Positions 35,462-43,796 of a stretch of 64,000 bases of DNA are shown here, in pieces. The notes under the pieces were generated by a model. It saw only the letters and a program-made list of their open reading frames with translations. It did no database searches and had not been told where the DNA came from. The position numbers were made by a program, and so were the translations under genes. How positions within the stretch are numbered: position 1 is the stretch's first letter; each line of letters opens with the position of its first letter. The DNA lies in contig DAOTTZ010000032.1 in the NCBI GenBank assembly GCA_034437535.1, forward strand, positions 40,232 through 104,231, in the 5' to 3' direction. The stretch is from J038 sp034437535. Its GTDB lineage: Bacteria > Chloroflexota > Anaerolineae > Aggregatilineales > Phototrophicaceae.

Positions 35462-36216
35462 TTGAATGGGACGTACTCACACAGCAATTCGCGCTCGGCA
35501 ACGCCGCTATCCTGACCAACGTGTGCTTACTCCCCTTGTATCCCGGCTTGATCGCGTTCCTGGCCGGGAACGCGGTACGCGCACAGAGCGGCGTGACCAG
35601 TACCAGCGGTGATGCTAGCACCAGCGGTGAGACAACAACAGTCCCCGCCGATGAGCGGCCCGCCTGGGTGACAGCATCATTGGGCCTGTTCGTCTTGCTC
35701 GGCATCCTGGCGGTAATGATCGTGCTGGCATTGATCCTGTTTCAGCTCAAGAGCAACTTTGCCGATGTCTTCACGTTGCTCTTACCAGCGGTCTACTTCA
35801 CGATTATCGTGCTGGGGGTGGTGATGTTCACCGGGCGTAATCCATTCGCCCGGCTGACGACCGCACAGGCCCCGGTGTTGAAGAATCCGTTCTTGACCGC
35901 GTTCTTGTATGGCGTTTTGCTCGGCCCGATGACCTTACCCTGTACCGGGCCGGTCATCCTGGGATCAATCACCTACGCCGCCGCCAGCCCGACGGCCTCA
36001 CTCGGTACAGAGATCATCTACTTTATCGCGTTTGGGGTCGGGTTCGGCTGGCCGTTGCTGATCTTGCCGTTGTTCGCCGCACCAGCGCAGAAGACCTTCA
36101 CACGCTGGCTGACTCGCAATCACACCCTGCTCACACGGGCGGCGGGCGTCTTGCTGGTTTTGATCGGCGCGTTCGGTTTTTACACCGAATTTCTGGATGG
36201 TGCCAGCTCACTCTAA
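35458..36216 (+). CDS. CcdA/DsbD-type transmembrane electron carrier
   Basis: A 252-residue membrane protein with about six helices. The two DsbD-family transport cysteines are visible: Cys23 in TNVCLLPLYPG and Cys162 in GPMTLPCTGP, and PLYPG and LPCTGP are the expected conserved loops. It should move reducing equivalents from cytoplasmic thioredoxin to the double-TlpA protein encoded just upstream. The loop between the first two helices is extended and Thr/Ser-rich (residues 42-62). GTG start overlaps the upstream stop. Confidence 0.88.
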   Translation: MIEWDVLTQQFALGNAAILTNVCLLPLYPGLIAFLAGNAVRAQSGVTSTSGDASTSGETTTVPADERPAWVTASLGLFVLLGILAVMIVLALILFQLKSNFADVFTLLLPAVYFTIIVLGVVMFTGRNPFARLTTAQAPVLKNPFLTAFLYGVLLGPMTLPCTGPVILGSITYAAASPTASLGTEIIYFIAFGVGFGWPLLILPLFAAPAQKTFTRWLTRNHTLLTRAAGVLLVLIGAFGFYTEFLDGASSL

Positions 36217-36225
36217 ACGACCTTT

Positions 36226-36258
36226 GGGGCACCAGCTTGATCGGTGCCCTGGTCTTTT
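36226..36258 (+). terminator. Terminator after the TlpA/CcdA operon
   Basis: A 7-base-pair stem GGGCACC/GGTGCCC (36227-36233 with 36243-36249, 9-base loop) followed by GGTCTTTT. The T-run overlaps the stop of the convergent rtcB gene. Confidence 0.6.
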
Positions 36259-37483
36259 ACCTACGGTTCTTTTTCTTACCCTTTTTGCGCTTACTGCCGT
36301 CCATCCGCACGATGCGCGGTTCGAACTTACCCACCACATCAACCAGATCGGCCTGCGCTTCCATCACGGCGTGGATATCCTTATAGGCTTGCGGGGCTTC
36401 GTCCAGATCTCCGCCAATTAACGTGACACCACGTTCCTTGAGGTAATCTTTCTGCGCGTTTTGGGTGATGGATTGCTTGGCGGCCCGCCGGCTCATCAAA
36501 CGCCCGGCCCCATGTGCGGCAGAGTTCAACGCGCTGGCATTGCCCTTGCCCCGCACCACAAAGCCCGGATCACCCATCGAACCAGGGATAATGCCTAGCA
36601 CGCCCGGCCCGGCTGGAGTCGCGCCTTTGCGGTGGACGATCACATCACGTTCAATACCATCAGCACCGGTATGCGTTTCCTTCCAGGCGAAGTTATGATG
36701 ATTTTCGATCACGGCGGCGGGCTTTAACCCGGCGGCCTTCGCCACCTTCTGGTGGATGACCTCATGGTTGGCGGCGGCAAATTGACCAGCCAACTGCATA
36801 CTGATCCAGTATTCGTACCCCAATGACGAATCGAGATCCAGCCAGGCCAGATGCCTGACGCTTTTATCCAGCGCGGGGTGTTGCTCCTGGGCTAACTTGC
36901 TAAAGCGATCTGCGATGGCATACCCGACCCCGCGTGAACCGCTGTGCGAAAGCAATGCCAGGTAAGTCCCGGCCTTCAAGCCCAGGTCATCGGCATCGAG
37001 CGTGAACGCGCCCCATTCTGCAAAGTGATTGCCTGATCCACTGGTGCCGAGTTGTTCATCGGCCTTGTCTTTGAGTGTCGCCAGGAAGCCAGTGGCCCGC
37101 CAGGCGGCATCATCCAGCACCGGATGCTCAACACGATCATACCGGCTGAAGCCCTTACCCGCGCCAAATAACGTGTTCTCTGTCAGCGCGTTCTCAAACT
37201 TGCCGGTCTGCTGGCCGAGCACATGCGGCGAGATCTCAAAGACCGACATCCGCATCCGGCACGCAATATCAACGCCGACCGCATACGGGATGACCACGCC
37301 ATCCGTCGCCAGGACACCGCCAATCGGCAGGCCGTAGCCGATGTGCGCATCAGGCATCAACGCGCCAGCCGTGCTGACTGGCAAGCTCAAGGCCGCATCC
37401 ATCTGCTTTAAGGAACCTTCATCAATGTGCTCTTTACCCCAGATGGCATACGCCAGTGGGGTTTCTCGCAACGTGTAATCCAT
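36257..37483 (-). CDS. rtcB: RNA-splicing ligase RtcB family protein
   Basis: A 408-residue RtcB-family GTP-dependent RNA ligase, joining 2',3'-cyclic-phosphate/3'-phosphate and 5'-OH RNA ends. Metal and guanylate motifs are visible: GVDIACRM, GSGNHFAEWG, HSGSRGVGY, ENHHNF and the guanylylated His region NSAAHGAGRLMSR. No archease or RtcA gene is adjacent. The C-terminus is a Lys/Arg-rich tail. The ATG at 37483 with AGGG 8 bases upstream is preferred to an in-frame TTG at 37504. Confidence 0.92.
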   Translation of the reverse strand: MDYTLRETPLAYAIWGKEHIDEGSLKQMDAALSLPVSTAGALMPDAHIGYGLPIGGVLATDGVVIPYAVGVDIACRMRMSVFEISPHVLGQQTGKFENALTENTLFGAGKGFSRYDRVEHPVLDDAAWRATGFLATLKDKADEQLGTSGSGNHFAEWGAFTLDADDLGLKAGTYLALLSHSGSRGVGYAIADRFSKLAQEQHPALDKSVRHLAWLDLDSSLGYEYWISMQLAGQFAAANHEVIHQKVAKAAGLKPAAVIENHHNFAWKETHTGADGIERDVIVHRKGATPAGPGVLGIIPGSMGDPGFVVRGKGNASALNSAAHGAGRLMSRRAAKQSITQNAQKDYLKERGVTLIGGDLDEAPQAYKDIHAVMEAQADLVDVVGKFEPRIVRMDGSKRKKGKKKNRR

Positions 37484-37624
37484 ACCATGTACCCTGATTA
37501 TCAAGTAACTGCTTGTATCATAAGGGGTCAGGAAGGTTTAATCAAGCCGCAGACTACCAGAGTTTGCCGGAGAGACAAGCTATGCTACAATGAATCTATC
37601 GTGATTTATGGTAAGGAGTGGGCG

Positions 37625-38113
37625 ATGTCGGTCGTCAACGTACTCAAGCAAGCAGATATTTTCGATGAACTGAGCAACACCCAGCTTGAATTAATCGGCT
37701 CGATCTGTAGCGAAAGGCACTATCAAACCGGCGACATCATCTTCGAGGAAAACTCGCCGGGGGATGAATTGTACGTAATCGCGACTGGAGAGATTGAGAT
37801 CCAGGTGGATCCATCGCTGGTCGGTCGCGAAGTCACCGGGGGGATGCACACCATCGCTACCTTGCGCCGGGGCCAATCCTTCGGGGAGGTTTCGTTGGTG
37901 GATGAGGGGTTGCGCTCTGCCGGGGCGCGTTGTTCGCAACAGGATACCTACCTGGTGGTCATCCCGCGTGATAAGCTGATGCTCTTGTGTGATACCTATC
38001 CACAATTGGGCTACCGGCTCATGCGGAATCTGGCGGCAGACCTGGCGATGAAGATCCGCCATACTGATCTTCAGGTACGCGAACAACTCACCTGGTCACA
38101 CGGGAAATCCTAG
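37625..38113 (+). CDS. Cyclic nucleotide-binding domain protein
   Basis: A 162-residue protein consisting of one CRP-type cyclic nucleotide-binding domain: ILKQADIFDELSNTQLELIGSI, the turn GDIIFEENSPGDELYVIATGEIEI, and the phosphate-binding cassette GQSFGEVSLVDEGLRSAGARC. There is no helix-turn-helix or kinase domain, so it may bind a nucleotide and act through a partner. AAGGAG precedes the ATG at 37625; the longer in-frame upstream start overlaps rtcB and is rejected. Confidence 0.85.
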   Translation: MSVVNVLKQADIFDELSNTQLELIGSICSERHYQTGDIIFEENSPGDELYVIATGEIEIQVDPSLVGREVTGGMHTIATLRRGQSFGEVSLVDEGLRSAGARCSQQDTYLVVIPRDKLMLLCDTYPQLGYRLMRNLAADLAMKIRHTDLQVREQLTWSHGKS

Positions 38114-38204
38114 CACTTTAGTCCTATCTGGGGCGCGAGCTAAACTATAAAACGAGCTTCGTCTCTTTACATTTTTTGGAAATTAACACACAATCTATAA
38201 CAGC

Positions 38205-38253
38205 TTAACCTGATTCAAGTTGGATTCAGGTTAAAATCGGGTTTATTTACCCG
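38205..38253. repeat. Two inverted repeats upstream of a DUF4397 gene
   Basis: A 9-base inverted repeat TTAACCTGA/TCAGGTTAA (38205-38213 and 38226-38234, 12-base spacer) is followed by a smaller hairpin CGGGT/ACCCG (38238-38242 and 38249-38253). Possible operator or 5' leader structure of the next gene; there is no T-run after it. Confidence 0.45.
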
Positions 38254-38286
38254 ACCTATTGATAACTCACGGAGGAACACTGAACG

Positions 38287-39684
38287 ATGAAAAAATTTAG
38301 CACCCTTCTCTTACTGGTCCTGTTGAGCCTGCTGGCGGTGAGCATCGCCGGGGCACAAGAGGAAGAAGAGGAAGACGCAAGTGACGAACTCGCTCAGATT
38401 CGCATCGCCCACTTCGTACCTGATGGCCCGAACGTTGATGTCTACATTGACGGTGAGATCAGCGCGGTACAAGACGCCCCGTATGGTGCGGTCACCGGTT
38501 GGTATCAGGTCGCGCCGGGTAGCTACAGCGTGTCGATTGTGCCGGAAGGCGATGATGTCGACAATGCCGTGATCGAAGGCGTGGTCGATGTCGATGCTGA
38601 TAGTTGGTATACCGTCGCCGCCATCGGTCTTGTCGTCCAGGAAACACTGGATGTCACCGTCATTGAAGAAGACTACAGTGATCTTTCCTTCGGTGAAACG
38701 CGCATTAGTGCATTCCATGCCATCCCTGATCTTCTGCCGGTCGATGTGCTGGCAAACGGTGATGTCCTATTCGGCTTGCTGGCCTACCCCGGTAGCCTGG
38801 AGACTGCGGAAGGGGAACCGGTAGATGGCTTTGCCAGCGTAACCCTGGCGGAAACCACCGCCGATGTTCAAATCGTGGATAACGAAGATAACAGCGTTGT
38901 GCTGGTTGATATTGGTGAGTTCACCTTCAGCCAACAGCGGAATTACTTCATCGCGGCGACAGGTGTAGCCGCAGACCCGACCTTCCGTCTGGTTTCTACC
39001 AATGTGGAGACCGTCGAAGAAGAGTTCCTCGGTGACATCACCGCCCCGCCGAGTGCTAATGAGGATAGCGGCTTCGTGCGCGTGGCGCATCTTTCCAGCG
39101 GCACACCGGCGGTCGATGTCTACCTGGACGGTGCGTTGACCGACATCCAGAGCCTGGAATTTTCCAGCGTGACTGAGTTCATCGAACTGCCAGTCGGCAC
39201 GTATGACATCGCTGTTTCCGCCGAAGGGGCCGGCATTGAAAACGCGGTGCTGGAATTCCCGTTGGACGTAATCGGCGGGCAATATCAGACCGCAGTGGCT
39301 TATGGCATCCTGGCGAATGACACGCTGGAAGCGACAGTCGTCGAAGAAGACTTCAGCCCGACCGATACCGGGTTGTTCCGTGTATCTGTGTTCCATGCTT
39401 TCCAGGATCTCGGCCCGGTGGACTTAATCCGTGACGATGGCCTGGATGCGATCCGCTTCCTGGCGTACCCCGGTGCGAATGAAGGTAGCGATGGCTTCGA
39501 TACCGTCGATCTGCTGGCGGGCAATTACGGCTTTACCGTCGTGCTTTCCGAAGATACCGATACCGTCATCGCAGAGATCCCGGCGATTGAATACGCGGCA
39601 GACCAGAATGTATTCATCGGCGTGATCGAAAGCGACAGCGGCTTCACGCTGGTACAAGCCGACATCCCCGGTATGGATGAGTAA
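38287..39684 (+). CDS. Secreted DUF4397 protein (four tandem units)
   Basis: A 465-residue exported protein. A signal peptide (about 23 residues, ending AGAQ) and a short acidic run (EEEEED) precede four DUF4397-type beta units at about residues 36-128, 136-236, 262-353 and 362-460. Each starts with (I/V)R(I/V)(A/S)xF/H..PDVDVY and carries a Y-G/LxYPG turn. DUF4397 is of unknown function and is typical of large extracytoplasmic proteins. No anchor is visible, so it may be released or held by another cell-wall element. GGAGG precedes the ATG. Confidence 0.85.
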   Translation: MKKFSTLLLLVLLSLLAVSIAGAQEEEEEDASDELAQIRIAHFVPDGPNVDVYIDGEISAVQDAPYGAVTGWYQVAPGSYSVSIVPEGDDVDNAVIEGVVDVDADSWYTVAAIGLVVQETLDVTVIEEDYSDLSFGETRISAFHAIPDLLPVDVLANGDVLFGLLAYPGSLETAEGEPVDGFASVTLAETTADVQIVDNEDNSVVLVDIGEFTFSQQRNYFIAATGVAADPTFRLVSTNVETVEEEFLGDITAPPSANEDSGFVRVAHLSSGTPAVDVYLDGALTDIQSLEFSSVTEFIELPVGTYDIAVSAEGAGIENAVLEFPLDVIGGQYQTAVAYGILANDTLEATVVEEDFSPTDTGLFRVSVFHAFQDLGPVDLIRDDGLDAIRFLAYPGANEGSDGFDTVDLLAGNYGFTVVLSEDTDTVIAEIPAIEYAADQNVFIGVIESDSGFTLVQADIPGMDE

Positions 39685-39711
39685 CAGTTAACCCAAGCGC
39701 GTGTTATTTTG

Positions 39712-39737
39712 CGGGCCGTCTTCGACGGCCCGTTTTT
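39712..39737 (+). terminator. Intrinsic terminator of the DUF4397 gene
   Basis: Perfect 9-base-pair stem (39712-39720 with 39724-39732, loop TTC) followed by TTTTT. It sits between the DUF4397 gene and the convergent tyrS gene. Confidence 0.9.
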
Positions 39738-39740
39738 GAA

Positions 39741-40985
39741 TCACGTCGCGGCGATCAAGCGGATGAACTTACGTTTGCCCACCTGGAGCACGACCGGCAA
39801 TTCCGCCAGTGTGATGGTCGCGCCGGGGTCGCTCACCGTGTCGCCGTCCTTACGGATGCCGTCCTGCTTCATCAACCGCTTGGCCTCACCCCCACTGCTG
39901 ACCATATCCAACCGGCGCAGAATATCCAATACGCGCTCGTCTTCATCCAGCACGGCTTCGGGGATGTCGTCAGGCACCGCGTTCTTATCATGGCTCCGGT
40001 AGAGTTTGTCCCATTGATCCTGGGCGGCCTGGGAATCTTGCGGGCTGTGGAAGATCGACACGATCTCCCGTGCCAAAGACATCTTGACCTCGTTCGGATG
40101 CAGTGCGCCGTCCGCCAATTTCCGCGCCATGTCGTCTAACTTTTCCGGCATCCACCCCAGGATCAACTTGTGATAGATCGCCATCGCTTCATCCGGCAAG
40201 CTCATCACTTTGCCATACATATCGTGCGGATCGCTCAAAAGTGGGATGTGATTGCCCAGGCTCTTGCTCATCTTGATCGTCCCGTCGGTACCGGGCAGGC
40301 TTTCGCCCATGATGACGGCTACCTGTGGCTTTTGGCCCAGGGCGGATTGCAACTTGCGGCCCGCAACCAGGATATTAAACAATTGATCTTGCCCGCCGAC
40401 CTGAACATCGGCTTCCTGCGCGACGGCATCATAAGCCTGCATCAGCGCATAGAAGAACTCGTGCAGGTAAATCGCTTCGTTGCTTTCCATGCGGTTGGCG
40501 AAGTTTTCCCGCGTGAGGAATTGCTGAACGGTAAAATTGCTGGAAAGCCGGATAATGTCGGCAAAATCCAGCGTACTGAGCCATTCATCATTACGGCGCA
40601 CCCGTGTCTTTTCCGGGTCGAGGATTTTGAAGGCTTGCTCCGCATAGGTGCGGGCGTTTTCCGTCACTTGCTCCGGCGTCAGTTGATCGCGGGCCTTTTC
40701 CTCATGAGAAGGATCACCGATCAAGCTGGTGAATGTGCCGACCAGAAACGTGACATCATGACCGTAATCCTGGAACTGGCGCAATTTTCTCATGCTGATG
40801 GTATGCCCCAGGTGTAGATCCGACGTGCGCGGATCATAACCGCAATATACCCGCAGGGGGCGGCCTTCTTTTTCCGCCTCAATCAAGCGTTGGCGCAGTT
40901 CGGCGGTCATCGTTTTCTTTGTTTCCGGGTCACCATAGGCGGTGCCAGACATCAAGACTTCGACCTGTTCGTCAATCGTCGCCAT
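39741..40985 (-). CDS. tyrS: Tyrosyl-tRNA synthetase
   Basis: A 414-residue class I aminoacyl-tRNA synthetase. HLGH (residues 58-61) is the HIGH-type motif and KMSKSLGN the KMSKS motif; a C-terminal S4-like RNA-binding domain (about 350-414) follows. It charges tRNA(Tyr). It is divergent from alaS with only about 115 bases between the starts. Confidence 0.95.
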   Translation of the reverse strand: MATIDEQVEVLMSGTAYGDPETKKTMTAELRQRLIEAEKEGRPLRVYCGYDPRTSDLHLGHTISMRKLRQFQDYGHDVTFLVGTFTSLIGDPSHEEKARDQLTPEQVTENARTYAEQAFKILDPEKTRVRRNDEWLSTLDFADIIRLSSNFTVQQFLTRENFANRMESNEAIYLHEFFYALMQAYDAVAQEADVQVGGQDQLFNILVAGRKLQSALGQKPQVAVIMGESLPGTDGTIKMSKSLGNHIPLLSDPHDMYGKVMSLPDEAMAIYHKLILGWMPEKLDDMARKLADGALHPNEVKMSLAREIVSIFHSPQDSQAAQDQWDKLYRSHDKNAVPDDIPEAVLDEDERVLDILRRLDMVSSGGEAKRLMKQDGIRKDGDTVSDPGATITLAELPVVLQVGKRKFIRLIAAT

Positions 40986-41025
40986 GAGTGTTCCTCGTCT
41001 ATTGGTTGATGGTCAAAACGGGCTG

Positions 41026-41031
41026 ATTGTA
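41026..41031 (-). promoter_or_regulatory. Extended -10 element of tyrS
   Basis: On the minus strand TGGTACAAT has the TGN extension and a TACAAT -10, about 40 bases before the tyrS ATG. No -35 was found at the usual spacing. Confidence 0.4.
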
Positions 41032-41039
41032 CCATAGAC

Positions 41040-41068
41040 TTGTTTGGCCGCCGCATGCTCATTATAAT
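41040..41068 (+). promoter_or_regulatory. Promoter of alaS
   Basis: TTGTTT (41040-41045), 17-base spacer and perfect TATAAT (41063-41068), 32 bases before the alaS ATG. It abuts the divergent tyrS -10. Confidence 0.6.
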
Positions 41069-41099
41069 GCGGGCAAGCCGCACGCGAGGAAAAAACGTA

Positions 41100-43796
41100 A
41101 TGAAGCAAATGACGAGCGCAGAAGTGCGCCAAGCATTTTTAGACTTTTTCGAAACCAAGGGACACAAACCCGTTATGTCGTCGCCGCTCGTCCCTGGCAA
41201 CGACCCCACCCTGCTATTCGCAAATTCTGGCATGGTGCAATTTAAGGATGTGTTTTTAGGCACAGACAAGCGCGATTATCGCCGCGCCACCACCGCGCAG
41301 AAGTGTATGCGCGTGAGTGGCAAGCACAATGACCTGGAAGAGGTCGGCCCATCGCCCCGGCATCACACCTTCTTTGAGATGCTGGGTAACTTCAGCTTTG
41401 GCGATTACTTTAAGCTGGAAGCCATGCAGTATGCCTGGGAACTGCTGACCGAGGTCTACGAACTGCCAGCGGACCGGTTGGCGGTGACGATCTACGAAAA
41501 AGACGACGAAAGTTATGAGCTGTGGACGAATGAAATCGGCATCAGCCCCAAGCGGATCGGTCGGCTCGGCCCGAAGGATAACTTCTGGCAGATGGCAGAG
41601 ACTGGCCCCTGCGGCCCGAATACCGAAATCCACTGGGACCGCACGCCAGAACTGGGCGAAGATGGCATCGTTGAGTCGCTGGAAAAAGACGATGGCCGCT
41701 TCCTGGAAATCTGGAACCTGGTGTTTATGCAATACAGCCGGACTCAACCCGATCCCGATCATACCGGCCAGTACGACGAACCACTCCCCGCACCGGGTGT
41801 GGATACGGGCATGGGTTACGAGCGGGTGGTCGCGGTGCTTCAGGGGGTTGAGGCCAATTATGAAACCGATGTATTCACCCCGATCATCCAGCGCACACAA
41901 CACCTGACCGGGCATAGCGACGACGAACGCGACGCCAACATCGTGCCTTACCGCGTGATCGCCGATCACATCCGGGCCGCCGTGTTCTTGATCGCCGATG
42001 GCGTGCTACCCGGCGCGAAGGGACGAGACTCGGTCTGCCGGTTGGTCTTGCGGCGGGCGATGCGCTTCGGCACCAAGATCGGCCTGAACGAGCCATTTCT
42101 GGCTGATGTGGCTGAAGCCGTGATCGAATTAATGGGCGGGCATTACACCGAACTGGTGGAAAAACGTGCCAGCATCCAGCGGACGATCACCCGTGAAGAA
42201 GAACGCTTCCGCCGCACGATGGACAGCGGCCTCACCGAGTTAGAATCTATGCTGGATAATCTGCCGGATGGCGGCACCCTGCCGGGTGAAGATGCCTTTT
42301 TCCTCAAGGCGACACTGGGCCTGCCGATTCAGGTTATCAAAGACATTGCGGAAGAACGCGGCTATGCCGTCGATATGGCCGCGTTCGAGACCGCCGAAGA
42401 AGAACATGCGAAGGTCAGCGGCGGCGGGCAGGCGATGGGTACCATTGACCATCGCGAAGCCTACAGCGAGATCCTGGCTCAACTTCAGCAAGCGGGCACC
42501 CTGCCGGAATCCGGCGTTGATTATGATCCGTATGGTAAGCCAACGATCAACGCACAGGTCATCGCGCTATTGCAGGACGGGCAAATGGCGGATCGCTTCA
42601 ACGTGGGCGATAAGATCGAGGTCGTGCTAGATAAGTCGCCGTTTTATGTCGAAGCCGGTGGGCAAGTCAGTGATACCGGGGCGATCATCGGTGATGGATG
42701 GGAGATTGAAGTCGAAGATACACGCCGCCCGGTCACCGGCTTGATCGTGCATTACGGCGAAATCGTGGAAGGACAACCCGGCACCGGCACGACCGTGCGG
42801 GCCGTCGTAGATACCGACCGGCGGCATGCCATCACACGCAACCACACCGGCACGCACCTGCTTCATGCCGCGCTACGGAACACACTCGGCCCGCATGTGC
42901 AACAGCGCGGTTCACTCGTCGCGCCGGATCGCCTACGCTTCGACTTCGCGCATGATGCTAAGATGACCACCGCAGAGATCAGCCGGGTGGAGAACGAAGT
43001 CAACGCGATCATCTTAGAAAATCACCCGGTCTATGCCGAGACTAAGCCACTCCAGCAGGCCAAAGACGAAGGCGCGATGGCCCTATTTGGCGAGAAATAC
43101 GCCGATACCGTCCGCACCGTCATTGTAGATAACGGCGACCAACGTTACAGTTACGAATTGTGCGGTGGGTTGCACGTCAACACGACCAGCGACATCGGCC
43201 TGTTTGTGCTGGCGGATGAGGGCAGTGTCAGCGCGGGCATCCGCCGGGTGGAAGCCTACACCGGCCAGCGGGCGATTGATTACGTCCAGGCGCAACGAAA
43301 CCTGCTCAAGGCCGTCGCGCACCGGCTGACCGCCAGCCCACAGGACGCACTGAGCAAGGTAGACGCGCTACAAGATGAGCTACAAGCCAGCAAAAAACAG
43401 ATCGAGAAGTTGCGCCGTGATGTGGCCCGGAGTACGTTCGAAGCCCGCATCGGGTCGTTGGAGACCATCGGCGGCGTGCCTGCTCTCATCATGCAGGTGA
43501 ACGACACCCCGATGGAGACCTTGCGCGAAATGTCGGACTGGTTCCAGCATCAGGTCGATCAAGGGGTATTCGTGATCGGCGCGAACAACGACGGCAAACC
43601 ACAATTTTTAGTTCGCGTCACCGATGACCTGACGAAGAACGGTCTGCACGCTGGCAAGATGATTAAAGCAATCGCGGCAGTTGTGGGCGGGGGCGGCGGG
43701 GGCCGGCCCAATATGGCCCAGGCGGGCGGTGAGGACGCCAGTAAAATCAGCGAAGCCCTGGATAAAGCCCGCCAGCTTATCGCGGAGAGGCAATGA
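41100..43796 (+). CDS. alaS: Alanyl-tRNA synthetase
   Basis: An 898-residue class II alanyl-tRNA synthetase of normal length. The catalytic core (about 1-245: VRQAFLDFFETKGH, NDPTLLFANSGMVQFKD, RHHTFFEMLGNFSFGDYF), the editing domain with HTGTHLLHAAL and CGGLHVNTT, and the C-terminal domain (QDALSKVDALQDEL coiled coil, then VVGGGGGGRPNMAQAGG) are all present. It charges tRNA(Ala) and edits Ser/Gly. The ATG at 41100 with GAGGA upstream is used; 20 upstream codons lie over the promoter and are rejected. It overlaps the next gene by four bases. Confidence 0.95.
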   Translation: MKQMTSAEVRQAFLDFFETKGHKPVMSSPLVPGNDPTLLFANSGMVQFKDVFLGTDKRDYRRATTAQKCMRVSGKHNDLEEVGPSPRHHTFFEMLGNFSFGDYFKLEAMQYAWELLTEVYELPADRLAVTIYEKDDESYELWTNEIGISPKRIGRLGPKDNFWQMAETGPCGPNTEIHWDRTPELGEDGIVESLEKDDGRFLEIWNLVFMQYSRTQPDPDHTGQYDEPLPAPGVDTGMGYERVVAVLQGVEANYETDVFTPIIQRTQHLTGHSDDERDANIVPYRVIADHIRAAVFLIADGVLPGAKGRDSVCRLVLRRAMRFGTKIGLNEPFLADVAEAVIELMGGHYTELVEKRASIQRTITREEERFRRTMDSGLTELESMLDNLPDGGTLPGEDAFFLKATLGLPIQVIKDIAEERGYAVDMAAFETAEEEHAKVSGGGQAMGTIDHREAYSEILAQLQQAGTLPESGVDYDPYGKPTINAQVIALLQDGQMADRFNVGDKIEVVLDKSPFYVEAGGQVSDTGAIIGDGWEIEVEDTRRPVTGLIVHYGEIVEGQPGTGTTVRAVVDTDRRHAITRNHTGTHLLHAALRNTLGPHVQQRGSLVAPDRLRFDFAHDAKMTTAEISRVENEVNAIILENHPVYAETKPLQQAKDEGAMALFGEKYADTVRTVIVDNGDQRYSYELCGGLHVNTTSDIGLFVLADEGSVSAGIRRVEAYTGQRAIDYVQAQRNLLKAVAHRLTASPQDALSKVDALQDELQASKKQIEKLRRDVARSTFEARIGSLETIGGVPALIMQVNDTPMETLREMSDWFQHQVDQGVFVIGANNDGKPQFLVRVTDDLTKNGLHAGKMIKAIAAVVGGGGGGRPNMAQAGGEDASKISEALDKARQLIAERQ

